64,000 bases of DNA. It comes from Meiothermus sp. (lineage in GTDB: Bacteria > Deinococcota > Deinococci > Deinococcales > Thermaceae). The position numbers and the translations under genes were made by a program. The number at the start of each line of letters is the position of its first letter. Positions within the stretch are counted from its first letter, which is position 1. The notes under the pieces are model-generated. The model was not told the DNA's origin. It worked only from the letters and a program-made list of their open reading frames with translations, and ran no database searches. Positions 46,298 through 55,922 of the stretch are shown here, piece after piece. The stretch spans positions 496,001 to 560,000 of the forward strand of contig NZ_BPIK01000002.1 of the NCBI RefSeq assembly GCF_026004075.1. Direction: 5' to 3'.

Positions 46298-46438
46298 ATA
46301 CCGTTTCCGCTTGAATCCTTCACCGTTGGACGAAGTCAGAGATGAAGGATTCAAGCCGACCGAAGGGAATAGAAAGGCATTTCGGTAGTATCGTTTAGGC
46401 TTGCCGAAGTGAACGATACTACCGAAATGCGTATGACC
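46298..46438. repeat. Two-hairpin palindromic repeat, copy 2
   Basis: Inverted copy of 31802-31942. Hairpin one pairs 46312-46324 with 46345-46357 (CTTGAATCCTTCA and complement). Hairpin two pairs 46379-46397 with 46414-46432 (19-bp perfect arms, GCATTTCGG at the outer end). The arms are shared with copy 1, the loops are not, and one arm difference (T/A versus C/G at the same pair) is compensated on one side. Before the IS arrived, the repeat directly abutted the pfkA stop codon. Confidence 0.85.
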
Positions 46439-46487
46439 GTTGCCTGTCTCACATCAGCCTGCGCGGCTTCGGCGTAAGAATGCAATC

Positions 46488-47033
46488 ATGCAGACTTTAG
46501 AAGTCGCCACCCTGGGCGGTGGGTGTTTTTGGTGCCTTGAAGCCGTTTTCGACGAGCTAAAAGGTGTGGTGGATGTGGTTTCGGGGTATTCGGGGGGGCA
46601 TGTGCCCAACCCCACCTACGAGCAGGTGTGCAGTAAGCAGACCGGCCACGCCGAGGTGGTGCAGATTACCTTCGACCCCAGCGTCATCTCGTACCGGGAG
46701 GTGCTCGAGGTCTTCTTCACCATCCACGACCCCACCACGCCCAACCGCCAGGGCAACGATGTGGGGCCGCAGTACCGCTCGGTGATTTTCTATCATTCCC
46801 CGGAGCAGCAGGCCGTGGCCCAGGAGGTCATACAGGCCCTGACCCAGGCCAGGGTGTGGGAAAACCCCATCGTGACCGAGCTGGTGCCGTTTGAGCGGTT
46901 TTACCCCGCCGAGGACTACCACCAGGAATACTTCAAACGCAACCCCTACCAGCCCTACTGTACGGTGGTGGTGGGCCCCAAAGTGGCCAAGTTTCGTAAG
47001 CAGTACTTCGATCGGCTCAAGCGCGCGGTTTGA
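46488..47033 (+). CDS. msrA: Peptide methionine sulfoxide reductase MsrA
   Basis: Repairs methionine-S-sulfoxide in proteins. The 181-residue protein has the active-site motif [18 protein letters not shown] near the N-terminus, [28 protein letters not shown] and [19 protein letters not shown] 46488 gives the usual MsrA start; no Shine-Dalgarno is evident, so a leaderless mRNA is possible. No resolving C-terminal Cys pair is obvious; the second Cys (FWC) and YQPYC near residue 160 are candidates. Confidence 0.94.
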   Translation: MQTLEVATLGGGCFWCLEAVFDELKGVVDVVSGYSGGHVPNPTYEQVCSKQTGHAEVVQITFDPSVISYREVLEVFFTIHDPTTPNRQGNDVGPQYRSVIFYHSPEQQAVAQEVIQALTQARVWENPIVTELVPFERFYPAEDYHQEYFKRNPYQPYCTVVVGPKVAKFRKQYFDRLKRAV

Positions 47034-47060
47034 GTGGGGTTCAGGGTAGACTCCTGGGGC

Positions 47061-47693
47061 ATGGCTCGAGCAGCAAAGAATCAAAACAAGCATTACGTGG
47101 TCTGGAAGGGCCGAAAGACCGGTATATTCTCCTCCTGGCCCGAAGCCGAGGCGCAGGTCAAGGGGTTTGTGGGAGCCGAGTACAAATCTTTTGAAAACCT
47201 GGATGAGGCCCGCCAGGCCTTTGCAGGCAGATACCAGGACTACCTGGGCAAGAGAGCCACGCAGAAGCGGCTACTAGAAGCCCCTCCGCCGATTACCCCC
47301 AGCTACTGTGTGGACGCAGCCTGCAGTGGCAATCCGGGGCTGCTGGAGTACCGCTGTGTGGAGACCGCTTCGGGCAAGGAGATTTTTCGCCGGGGGCCCT
47401 TTGCCCAGGGCACCAACAACGTGGGCGAGTTTTTGGCGATTGTCGAGGCCCTGATGCTGTGCAAGGAGAAGGGCCAGACCTGGCCCATCTACTCCGACTC
47501 GATTAACGCGATTGCCTGGGTAAAGGCAAAAAAAGCCCGTACCAACCTGGTGCGCACCGAGCAAAACGCCGAGTTGTTCGAGCGCATAGCCCAGGCCGAG
47601 GCCTGGCTACGCTCCCATACCTACCCCAACCCAATTCTCAAATGGCAGACCGATAGCTGGGGAGAAAACCCGGCAGATTTTGGAAGGAAATAG
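47061..47693 (+). CDS. rnhA: Ribonuclease HI with N-terminal hybrid-binding domain
   Basis: Cuts RNA in RNA-DNA hybrids. The 210-residue protein has an N-terminal hybrid-binding domain (about 9-55: HYVVWKGRKTGIFSSWPEAE), a linker, and the catalytic domain with all four acidic residues: Asp in SYCVDAACSGNPG, Glu in NNVGEFLAIVEAL, Asp in IYSDSINAIAWVK and Asp in WGENPADFGRK. ATG 47061 (MARAAKNQNKHYV) is chosen over an upstream ATG at 47034 that overlaps msrA's stop. The gene follows msrA by 27 bases. Confidence 0.92.
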   Translation: MARAAKNQNKHYVVWKGRKTGIFSSWPEAEAQVKGFVGAEYKSFENLDEARQAFAGRYQDYLGKRATQKRLLEAPPPITPSYCVDAACSGNPGLLEYRCVETASGKEIFRRGPFAQGTNNVGEFLAIVEALMLCKEKGQTWPIYSDSINAIAWVKAKKARTNLVRTEQNAELFERIAQAEAWLRSHTYPNPILKWQTDSWGENPADFGRK

Positions 47694-47699
47694 GTGGGC

Positions 47700-48185
47700 T
47701 CAGGGATGGTTGACGTGTGGGAGCAAAGCTCTCTTGATCACGGGATTTCCTGCCGCCCAGTCGAACAGGGGGCGGGCAAAGGGGCTGCTGACAATACCGT
47801 CTTTGACCCCGCTGGGAATTTGTTCGGAAGGATAGCGCAGCGCGCCGGTGGAAGCCACAAACTCGCTGGGGAAGCCGACCCAGATGACAAAGGCCAAGAA
47901 CAGGCCCCATACCAACCCCCCCACACCACCAATGATTCCCTCGAGGATAGGGGTTAGAGAAGCTACCGGAATGAGGTGGCTCACATAAGCCATTCCCAAA
48001 CCCAGGGCCAGCGCCAGAAAGGGCAGCGCTGCAAGGGGAAGCAGTGGCCCTACCCAAGACATCACCAACACATACAGTACCAATGCGGGTATAACTGCCA
48101 GTGTGAAAGGAACCCCTTGGCGAATGCCTACGCCGAGGGCCGCTGAGAGAACCAGTAGGGCCATTAAATCGAGCCAGCTAAGCAT
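47700..48185 (-). CDS. CvpA family membrane protein
   Basis: 161-residue integral membrane protein with four to five helices, starting MLSWLDLMALLVLSAALGVG, the form typical of CvpA (colicin V production) proteins, whose role in envelope function is still poorly defined. The frame is open much further upstream but that part is not protein-like. The ATG is only eight bases after a TATACT box, fitting leaderless transcription. It is convergent with rnhA (6-base gap). Confidence 0.78.
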   Translation of the reverse strand: MLSWLDLMALLVLSAALGVGIRQGVPFTLAVIPALVLYVLVMSWVGPLLPLAALPFLALALGLGMAYVSHLIPVASLTPILEGIIGGVGGLVWGLFLAFVIWVGFPSEFVASTGALRYPSEQIPSGVKDGIVSSPFARPLFDWAAGNPVIKRALLPHVNHP

Positions 48186-48260
48186 CAAGCCGAAGTATAC
48201 CTGCCCGGTGTACTGCCACAGTGCTACTTTGACCAAAGCAGGTTTGTTTACAATGGGCCA

Positions 48261-48434
48261 GTGGAACCCCTCCAACTGGCTGGATTGTTGCTGCTGGTGA
48301 TAAGTGCAGTAGAAGTAGCGCTCTGGCGGGTGTTGGCCCCGCGCAACCCAAACCTCAACAAAGCCTTCCCCATCCTGATGGTCAGTGCGGTGGGGACGGC
48401 TGTGCTGGGGCTGCTGTTGTTTATTGTTGGGTGA
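48261..48434 (+). CDS. Small two-span membrane protein (57 aa)
   Basis: GTG 48261 opens VEPLQLAGLLLLVISAVEVA, followed by LWRVLAPRNPNLNKAFPILM and VSAVGTAVLGLLLFIVG before TGA: two hydrophobic helices joined by a short basic loop. The GTG lies six bases after TACAAT (48249-48254), so a leaderless mRNA is possible; no Shine-Dalgarno is seen. It is divergent from cvpA. Function unknown. Confidence 0.6.
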   Translation: MEPLQLAGLLLLVISAVEVALWRVLAPRNPNLNKAFPILMVSAVGTAVLGLLLFIVG

Positions 48435-48477
48435 CAGCAAGGCCGGGCGACGTGGTAGTCCCGAGTAAGGGCTGCGA

Positions 48478-48507
48478 TTGACCGGGATTTCGGTCGGGTG
48501 ATAGGCT
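48478..48507 (+). promoter_or_regulatory. pheST promoter
   Basis: -35 TTGACC (48478-48483), an 18-base spacer and -10 TAGGCT (48502-48507). Transcription should begin near 48514, about five bases before the leader-peptide ATG. Confidence 0.65.
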
Positions 48508-48518
48508 AACCCACAAGT

Positions 48519-48545
48519 ATGGCCAGGAGGTGGTTTTTTGGCTAG
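48519..48545 (+). CDS. Phe-codon leader peptide of pheST
   Basis: Eight-residue mini-ORF MARRWFFG with tandem TTT TTT phenylalanine codons (48534-48539) and TAG at 48543-48545. It begins just after the predicted transcription start without a Shine-Dalgarno sequence, like the lysine leader in this window, and is directly followed by a chain of competing hairpins before pheS. The tandem codons for the amino acid charged by the downstream synthetase are the main evidence. Confidence 0.7.
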   Translation: MARRWFFG

Positions 48546-49712
<1,167 letters not shown>

Positions 49713-49724
49713 TGGGGTTTGCAG

Positions 49725-52079
49725 ATGAAAATTGTCTATAGCTGGCTCAAGGAATTTCTACCCGATGCGCCCAGCAGCGAGCGCCTGGAAGAGCTTCTGG
49801 CCGGACTGGGCCTCGAGACCGAGTCCATCACCCGGCTGGCCCCACCGCCCAGCGGGGTGGTGTTTGGCCGGGTGCTGCAGGTCGAGCCCCTCGAGGGCAA
49901 GGAGGTGCGCCGGCTTGTGGTGGACATTGGGCAGGAGGTGCAGGTGATCTCCGGTGCGCCCAACGCCAAAGTGGGCATGGGGGTGGCCCTGGCCCTGCCG
50001 GGTACGCTGCTGCCCGATGGGAGTGAGCTGCGGGTGCGCACCATCGCCGGCCTCGAGTCCTACGGTATGGCCCTTTCGCCCAAGGAGCTGGGGGTGGGCG
50101 ATTATGCCGGGGGGTTGCTCGAGTTTGCGCCCGAGGCCCTGCCGCCCGGTACCCCCCTGGCCGAGGCCTGGGGCCCCGACGAGGTGATCGAGGTCGAGAT
50201 CACCCCCAACCGCCCCGACTGGCTCTCGGTCTACGGGGTGGCCCGCGACCTGGCCGCCCTGGGCCTGAGCCTGGTGCGGCCTAGCCCCAAGCCCCAGACC
50301 ATGCCCCTACCACTGCCGTTTGGAGTCTGGATCGAAGACCCCGAGGGCTGCGACCGCTTTACCCTGTCCTATGCGCAGGGGGTGCGGGTGGGGCCCAGCC
50401 CGCTCTGGGTGCAGCGCCGCCTGTATGCCGCAGGGATGCGGCCCATCTCCAACGTAGTAGACGCTACCAACTACGCCATGCTCGAGCTGGGCAACCCCAT
50501 GCACGCCTACGACGCCGCCTTCATTCGGGAGGGCCTGGTGGTGCGCCGGGCTCAGAAGGGCGAAAAACTGGTCACCCTGGACGGGCAGGAGCGCACCCTG
50601 GACGAGCGCGACCTGCTAATTGCGGTCAAGGACGGCCCACAGACCCGCCCCGCCGGGTTGGCTGGGGTGATGGGGGGTCTCGAGGACGAGATCCGCGAAA
50701 CCACCAGCGCGGTGGCCCTCGAGGTGGCCCACTTCGACCCGGTGCGGGTGCGCCGCACCGCCCGGCGGCTGGGCCTCAAGACCGAGGCCTCCTACCGCTT
50801 TGAGCGCGGGGTGGACAAAGACGGGCAGCTTTTAGCCGCCGATCGCTTTATGGAGCTTTTGCAGGCCTGGGGCGGCCCTGGGGTGCAGGTGGCTCAGGAT
50901 CGGCTCGACCTCAACCACACCCGGCCCCACCCGCCCATCGCCTTCCGGCCCGCCTACACCTCGAGGCTGGTCGGGCTCGAGTACCCCGAGACCACCCAGG
51001 CCGAGGTGCTCCGCCGCCTGGGCTGCACTGTGGAGCCCACCGATCAGGCCGGCGTCTGGGCTGTGACCCCGCCCAGCCACCGCGTAGACCTGAACATCGA
51101 GGAAGACCTGATAGAGGAGGTGGCCCGCATTGTGGGCTACGAGCAGATTCCCACCACCCTGCCCAGCTTCTTCCCACACCCCGACAACCTGGGTGTGGAG
51201 GCCCCCTACGAGGCCAACGAGCGGCTCAAGCAGGTGATGGCTGGGCTGGGCTTTCAGGAGGTGCTGAACTACTCCTGGTCTTCCCCCGAGGAATGCACCC
51301 TGATGCGAGCGCCGGCCCCCACGGTGTTCATGCAGAACCCCCAGACCCCCGACCGCACCGCCCTACGCACTGCTCTCTACCCCGGTCTGCTCAAGAACCT
51401 GCAAACTGCCCTGACCCAGGGAGAAGAGGGGCCTTTTCTGCTTTTCGAGGTGGGTAAGGTCTTCAGGCAGGTCGAATCCCTGCACCTGGCGGCTTTGCTG
51501 TGCGGTGACCCGGTTCCGGGTCTGTGGCAAAAGGGCCTGGAAGGCAGCTTTTTTGCCCTTAAGGGGCTCCTCGAGGCGGCTGCACACAACCTGGGGAGCC
51601 GCGTGCGGGTCGAAAAAGAGACTGTGCCCTACCTGCACCCCGGCATCAGCGGCGCGGTCTGGTGGAACGAGCAAAAGGTGGGGCAGATCGGCGCGCTGCA
51701 CCCGGCCATTGCCGCGGCGCTGGAGCTGCCGCAGGTGTTCTTGTTCGAACTGACCCTCCCCCTCAGCAAGGGTTCTGGAGGTTTCGTGGATATTGCCAAG
51801 TACCCGGCTTCTATGCGCGACCTGGCCGTGGTAGTACCGGACGCCACCCCCTATGCCGAGGTCGAGCGGCTGATTCGTGCGGGCGCTGGGGAATACCTGG
51901 AAAAGCTCGAGCTATTCGATGTATACCGGGGCAAGCCCCTCGAGCAAGGGCAAAAAAGCCTGGCCTTCCACCTTACCTTCCGCCACCCCGAGCGCACCCT
52001 GACCGACCCGGAGACCGATGGGTTTATGCAAAACATCATCGCCGCGCTCGAGCAAAAAGGTTTTGCCATTCGCCGCTGA
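49725..52079 (+). CDS. pheT: Phenylalanyl-tRNA synthetase beta subunit
   Basis: Non-catalytic, editing and tRNA-binding subunit paired with PheS. The 784 residues hold an N-terminal EMAP/tRNA-binding domain (about 40-150), the B3/B4 editing domain (about 200-390, with VVDATNYAMLELGNPMHAYD), B5 (about 395-470), the catalytic-like core and a C-terminal FDX-ACB anticodon-binding domain (YPASMRDLAVVVPDATPYAE onward). ATG 49725 gives MKIVYSWLKEFLPDAPSS, the usual start. Confidence 0.97.
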   Translation: MKIVYSWLKEFLPDAPSSERLEELLAGLGLETESITRLAPPPSGVVFGRVLQVEPLEGKEVRRLVVDIGQEVQVISGAPNAKVGMGVALALPGTLLPDGSELRVRTIAGLESYGMALSPKELGVGDYAGGLLEFAPEALPPGTPLAEAWGPDEVIEVEITPNRPDWLSVYGVARDLAALGLSLVRPSPKPQTMPLPLPFGVWIEDPEGCDRFTLSYAQGVRVGPSPLWVQRRLYAAGMRPISNVVDATNYAMLELGNPMHAYDAAFIREGLVVRRAQKGEKLVTLDGQERTLDERDLLIAVKDGPQTRPAGLAGVMGGLEDEIRETTSAVALEVAHFDPVRVRRTARRLGLKTEASYRFERGVDKDGQLLAADRFMELLQAWGGPGVQVAQDRLDLNHTRPHPPIAFRPAYTSRLVGLEYPETTQAEVLRRLGCTVEPTDQAGVWAVTPPSHRVDLNIEEDLIEEVARIVGYEQIPTTLPSFFPHPDNLGVEAPYEANERLKQVMAGLGFQEVLNYSWSSPEECTLMRAPAPTVFMQNPQTPDRTALRTALYPGLLKNLQTALTQGEEGPFLLFEVGKVFRQVESLHLAALLCGDPVPGLWQKGLEGSFFALKGLLEAAAHNLGSRVRVEKETVPYLHPGISGAVWWNEQKVGQIGALHPAIAAALELPQVFLFELTLPLSKGSGGFVDIAKYPASMRDLAVVVPDATPYAEVERLIRAGAGEYLEKLELFDVYRGKPLEQGQKSLAFHLTFRHPERTLTDPETDGFMQNIIAALEQKGFAIRR

Positions 52080-52082
52080 GGC

Positions 52083-52559
52083 TTATACCCGGGTGCCCTC
52101 GCCGCCCCAGCTCGAGTACGCATAAAACCGGCCCCGCTCCCCCCGGATATAGTCCATGAGGGGCTCCAGCAGGGGCCGGTGCTCATCCAGCTTGACCGCG
52201 ACCTCCTCGGCCGTAAAGAAGCGGGCCTCCACGATGTGCCCATCGGGGTCTTTGGGGTTGAGCAGGCCCTCGTAATCGGCGCGGAAGGCCATGGCGATGG
52301 TGCGCTCGCTTTTGCGGGCGTCCTCCACCTGCACCACGTAGGCCAGGTGCTGGATGGCCTTGATGCGCAGGCCGGTTTCTTCCTGTACCTCGCGCACGAT
52401 GGCGGCCAGCACGGTTTCCCCAGCTTCGACCATCCCCCCCGGCAGGGTATAGCGTACCCGGCCACGGCGGCTCCAGTCGTTGGCGACCAGCAAGACCCGC
52501 CCCTGCCTGTCCATCAGGATGGCGGCCGCCACCAATAGGTCACGTCGCAACCCATGCAT
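52083..52559 (-). CDS. Nudix hydrolase (second)
   Basis: 158-residue Nudix protein, convergent with pheT (3-base gap). The box is intact: GGMVEAGETVLAAIVREVQE followed by ETGLRI (about residues 40-62). The N-terminus LLVAAAILMDRQGRVLLVAN is typical of MutT/ADP-ribose-type members. It lies 14 bases after prfA on the same strand and may share its transcript. The substrate is unknown. Confidence 0.88.
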   Translation of the reverse strand: MHGLRRDLLVAAAILMDRQGRVLLVANDWSRRGRVRYTLPGGMVEAGETVLAAIVREVQEETGLRIKAIQHLAYVVQVEDARKSERTIAMAFRADYEGLLNPKDPDGHIVEARFFTAEEVAVKLDEHRPLLEPLMDYIRGERGRFYAYSSWGGEGTRV

Positions 52560-52573
52560 AAGACCACCTGCGC

Positions 52574-53650
52574 CTAGGCGGTCTTGGGTGCGGCGGACAG
52601 AGCCTCGAGCTGCCGTTCCTGGTCGGCTTTGCGCAGGGCCTCGTGCAGCTTGGAGAGGTCGCCGGCCAGCACCCCTTCCAGGTCGTGGGTGGTGAAGCCG
52701 ATGCGGTGGTCGGTCACGCGCGACTGGGGGAAGTTGTAGGTGCGGATTTTCTCCGAGCGCTCGCCCGCCCCAATCTGGGCCAGGCGGTCTTCCCGGCGGC
52801 GGGCGGCTTCCTCGGCCCGCTTGATCTCCAGGAGGCGCGAACGCAGGATGGAGAGGGCTTTTTCTTTGTTTTTGATCTGGCTGCGCGACTCCATGCAGGA
52901 GACGATCATGCCGGTGGGCTTGTGCAGAACCTGCACCGCGGAGTCGGTGGTGTTGACCCCCTGGCCTCCCGGCCCCGAGGCCCGAGAGACGGTGATCTCG
53001 AGGTCGGCGGGGTCGATCTGGACATCCACCTCCTCGGCCTCGGGCATCACCGCTACGGTGGCGGTGGAGGTGTGGATGCGGCCCTGGGTCTCGGTGGCGG
53101 GCACCCGCTGCACCCGGTGCACCCCGGCCTCGTACTTCAGGTAGCCATAAGCCCCCGGCCCGGTCACCTCGAAGGAAACCTTGGAGACCCCGCCCAGGTC
53201 GGTGAGCGAGGTGTCCAGGACTTCGACCCGGTAGCCGCCCTGCCGGGCGTACTCCATGATCATGTCGCGCAGCTCGGCGGCAAACAGCGCGGCCTCCTCG
53301 CCCCCGGTGCCGGCCCGGATCTCCACGATGGCGTTCTTCTCATCGAGGGGGTCTTTGGGCAGCAGCAGCAGCTCGAGCTCGGCTTCCAGCTCGCGGATGC
53401 GGGGCTCGAGGGCCGCGATGTCGGCCTGGGCCATCTCGCCCAGCTCGGGGTCGAACTGCAGTTCGCGGGCCTCCGCCAGGTGGGTCAGGGCTTCTTTGTA
53501 GCTACGAATGGTTTCGACCAGGTGGCCCATCTCGGCGTAGCGCTTGCTGATGCGCTGATACTCGCTCTGATTGGTGAGCACCGCCGGGTCGGCCAGTTGG
53601 CGCTCGAGCGCCTGGTACTCGGCTTCTAAGGACTCAAGTTTCTCCAGCAT
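52574..53650 (-). CDS. prfA: Peptide chain release factor 1
   Basis: Recognises UAA and UAG stop codons and triggers peptide release. The 358-residue protein has the codon-reading PAT in QRVPATETQGRIHTS, the catalytic GGQ in ASGPGGQGVNTTDSAVQV, the N-terminal coiled domain (about 1-90) and the C-terminal helix. Start ATG 53650. The presence of PAT rather than SPF makes it RF1, not RF2. Confidence 0.97.
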   Translation of the reverse strand: MLEKLESLEAEYQALERQLADPAVLTNQSEYQRISKRYAEMGHLVETIRSYKEALTHLAEARELQFDPELGEMAQADIAALEPRIRELEAELELLLLPKDPLDEKNAIVEIRAGTGGEEAALFAAELRDMIMEYARQGGYRVEVLDTSLTDLGGVSKVSFEVTGPGAYGYLKYEAGVHRVQRVPATETQGRIHTSTATVAVMPEAEEVDVQIDPADLEITVSRASGPGGQGVNTTDSAVQVLHKPTGMIVSCMESRSQIKNKEKALSILRSRLLEIKRAEEAARRREDRLAQIGAGERSEKIRTYNFPQSRVTDHRIGFTTHDLEGVLAGDLSKLHEALRKADQERQLEALSAAPKTA

Positions 53651-53718
53651 ACACGGTCACTATCTACCAGAATAGCGCGGAAGCGTGGGCGCGGGTAGGC
53701 GCGACCTTGCATTGTGGG

Positions 53719-54333
53719 TTAGGCGGGTGGTTCGCCGTCTTTGGGTTTAAGGCGGATGGGGCTTTGTTTGCGGGGGTCTTTGCCCACCTTGTCCTGGTAA
53801 AAGGCCCGGATCTGCTCGAAGTCGGCCTCGAGGTCGCCCGTGGGGGTGAGGTAGCCGCCCACCCCCACCTCTTTCTTGCGGTAGTCAATGTAGGCCAGGG
53901 CGATGGGCACGCGGGCTTTGAGGGCCATGTAATAGAACCCGCTTTTCCAGTAGGGGGCGCGGCCGCGGGTGCCCTCGGCGGCCACCACCACCCACAGGTT
54001 GTCGTGCTGCTCGAAGATGCGCGCCACCTGGCCCACAAAATCGCCGCCTGCCTTGGCCCGATCCACCGGAATGCCCCCCAGCCACTTCATTACCGCGCCC
54101 AGCACCGGCGGAAAGAGCTCTTTCTTGCCCACCCAGCGAAAGCGGGTGCCCGAGGCCATGCCCCACAGCAAGGCATATAGAAAGTCCCAGTTGGAGGTGT
54201 GGGGGTAGCCCACCAGCACGAACTTCTGGCCGGGAGGCGGGGCCATCACGGCCGTCCAGCCCAGCCGTTGCAAGGCCCATACCCCAAAACGCTGCCAGGG
54301 CGTCCGGGGCTGAATTGCGTAAGGATGCTTCAT
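53719..54333 (-). CDS. Lysophospholipid acyltransferase-family protein (PlsC-like)
   Basis: 204-residue LPLAT-family protein. The HX4D catalytic motif is in GYPHTSNWDFLYALL (about residues 44-49), and the acceptor-binding EGTR in VVVAAEGTRGRAPYWKSGFY. It may acylate lysophosphatidic acid or another lipid; its small size and the PHTSNWD variant match a subgroup often annotated simply as acyltransferase. It lies 68 bases upstream of prfA on the same strand. Confidence 0.82.
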   Translation of the reverse strand: MKHPYAIQPRTPWQRFGVWALQRLGWTAVMAPPPGQKFVLVGYPHTSNWDFLYALLWGMASGTRFRWVGKKELFPPVLGAVMKWLGGIPVDRAKAGGDFVGQVARIFEQHDNLWVVVAAEGTRGRAPYWKSGFYYMALKARVPIALAYIDYRKKEVGVGGYLTPTGDLEADFEQIRAFYQDKVGKDPRKQSPIRLKPKDGEPPA

Positions 54334-54369
54334 GCTACCGGTATAGCATAAAGGATGGCATCGAGCAGC

Positions 54370-55263
54370 TCACCCGCGGCGCCCGGCCAGGTTATCCAGC
54401 AGGGCCTGGGCCTCGCGCAGTCTGGCCTGTAGCTCTGCCAGCCGGGCCTCGAGGTCGGAGGATGGCGCCTTGCGCTCCTGCAGGCTCTTGCGCATCTCGT
54501 CCATGCTATTCACGATGATGCCCACCAGCAGGTTCAAAAACACCAGGGTGCCCAGCAGGACAAACGAGACCATATACACCACCGCGACCAGCGGCTGGGC
54601 CTGGGGCTGGACACACAGGGCCGGGTCGGGCAGCTCGAAGCGCTCGCAGCCAAAGTACTGGACGCGCAGCACATCCACCCAGCCTTCTAAGGTCAGGATG
54701 CTGAAGAGGGTGAGCAACGCGGTGTGCAGGTTGCCGAAGTGGAAGGGGTCGTTGGCCCCGAACAAAAACACCCCGGCCACTGCGTAGACGTAGAGCAAAA
54801 GCAGCATCAGCAGCAAGACGTAGCCGATGGAGGGGATGCTGCGCAATAGCGCGCCCAAAATAATTTGCAGGTCGGGGAGGGTGCGGACGAGGCGCAACAC
54901 CCGCAGGAGCCGCAGCAGGCGGGCCGCCACCGCGTAGGCCCCCAGCCCCGGCAGCAGGCTCCCCACCACGATCAAAAAATCGAAGACGTTCCAGCCGTCG
55001 AGGAAATAGCGGAGCGGCCGGGGCCACAGCGCCCCCATGCGCAGCAGCACCTCGAGGGCAAAAATAGCCAGCACCAGGTTGTTGAGCAGGTGGAGGGCGG
55101 GGCCGTAGCGCGCCATGAGGGGCGGGTAGGTCTCGAGGCCCACCAGTATGGCAGCAAACACGATAACAGCGGTAACAAAGCGGTTGAAGGCGGCCGACGC
55201 CACCAGACGACCCAGGGGATTGGGTGTAGAGGCACTCACAGGCCCAAGTATAGGCTCTGGCAA
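54370..55263 (-). CDS. Voltage-gated cation channel, CavMr-like
   Basis: Homotetramer-forming six-helix channel. The 297 residues contain S1-S4 with a voltage sensor of five arginines at every third position (ARLLRLLRVLRLVRTL, about 118-133), a pore with the filter LTLEGWVDVL (about 190-199), S6 (FVLLGTLVFLNLLVGIIVNS) and a C-terminal coiled coil (about 255-293). NaChBac-type sodium channels have TLESW; the Gly instead of Ser matches CavMr, the calcium-selective channel reported from Meiothermus ruber with a novel filter. The calcium preference is inferred from that precedent. Confidence 0.9.
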   Translation of the reverse strand: MPEPILGPVSASTPNPLGRLVASAAFNRFVTAVIVFAAILVGLETYPPLMARYGPALHLLNNLVLAIFALEVLLRMGALWPRPLRYFLDGWNVFDFLIVVGSLLPGLGAYAVAARLLRLLRVLRLVRTLPDLQIILGALLRSIPSIGYVLLLMLLLLYVYAVAGVFLFGANDPFHFGNLHTALLTLFSILTLEGWVDVLRVQYFGCERFELPDPALCVQPQAQPLVAVVYMVSFVLLGTLVFLNLLVGIIVNSMDEMRKSLQERKAPSSDLEARLAELQARLREAQALLDNLAGRRG

Positions 55264-55328
55264 CCTCCTGGCCGGGCGTGCAGCCTCATAGACTGGAAAG
55301 GTGAACCGTTCACCATACGCTCATCGAG

Positions 55329-55592
55329 ATGAGCCTCTGGGTGGTTGCCTGGTCAGTTGGCTGGGCAACAGCGGCTGTTGTGGTGCAGTTCCCTGCACTT
55401 TACAATAGCCTGGGAGTTGCTAGCCTACCTGGGGTTTTGCTGGTTCTGCCACTTTACACAATGATTTTGTTTCTGTCAGGGTGGCTGGGTGGGATTTTTC
55501 TTCAGTTCTTGCGTCGTTCGAGCAAGAGCAGCAATTCAATAAACGGACAGGAAGGCTTCACGGCGGAGGGTAGGCATGCTGGGGAAAAGTAA
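55329..55592 (+). CDS. Small membrane protein, unknown (87 aa)
   Basis: Two predicted membrane helices (VVAWSVGWATAAVVVQFPAL and GVLLVLPLYTMILFLSGWLG) and a polar Ser-rich C-terminal tail. ATG 55329 lacks a strong ribosome site. It is divergent from the channel gene (65-base gap) and overlaps the next small gene by 17 bases. Composition is noticeably less GC-rich than the flanks. No family recognised. Confidence 0.5.
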   Translation: MSLWVVAWSVGWATAAVVVQFPALYNSLGVASLPGVLLVLPLYTMILFLSGWLGGIFLQFLRRSSKSSNSINGQEGFTAEGRHAGEK

Positions 55593-55806
55593 ATCCAACC
55601 GTCATTTGGAAAAAAATCTAACCAGGATCCTGATATCACTTTTTGCACTGGTCATCGCTACGGTGAAAGGCGATGTGGTTATTAACTGGAATTCAGGCTT
55701 AGCCGTTGCAGTATGGGTCATAGTATTTTTCGCTTTAAGTCTGAACGCTGCACTCGCGGTGTTGGCTTTGCTCCGTGGTGCACGTCCAGATAGGCCCTCT
55801 GCATAG
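55576..55806 (+). CDS. Small membrane protein, unknown (76 aa)
   Basis: ATG 55576 has GGAGGG five bases upstream, a good sign of translation. Two hydrophobic segments (ILISLFALVIATVKGDVV and AVAVWVIVFFALSLNAALAV) follow a basic N-terminus (MLGKSKSNRHLEKNLTRI). It overlaps the previous small gene by 17 bases in another frame, so they look like a coupled pair. No family recognised. Confidence 0.55.
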   Translation: MLGKSKSNRHLEKNLTRILISLFALVIATVKGDVVINWNSGLAVAVWVIVFFALSLNAALAVLALLRGARPDRPSA

Positions 55807-55922
55807 GAATAAGTCTGGGTAATACAAACATGTTCTCTAAGACGGTATCCCCTGTTTAAATCCAGAGCCGAGCGAGCTTTACGGAGAGGTGCTACAAGAA
55901 GTTTGCTTTGATGAAGTGGGCC

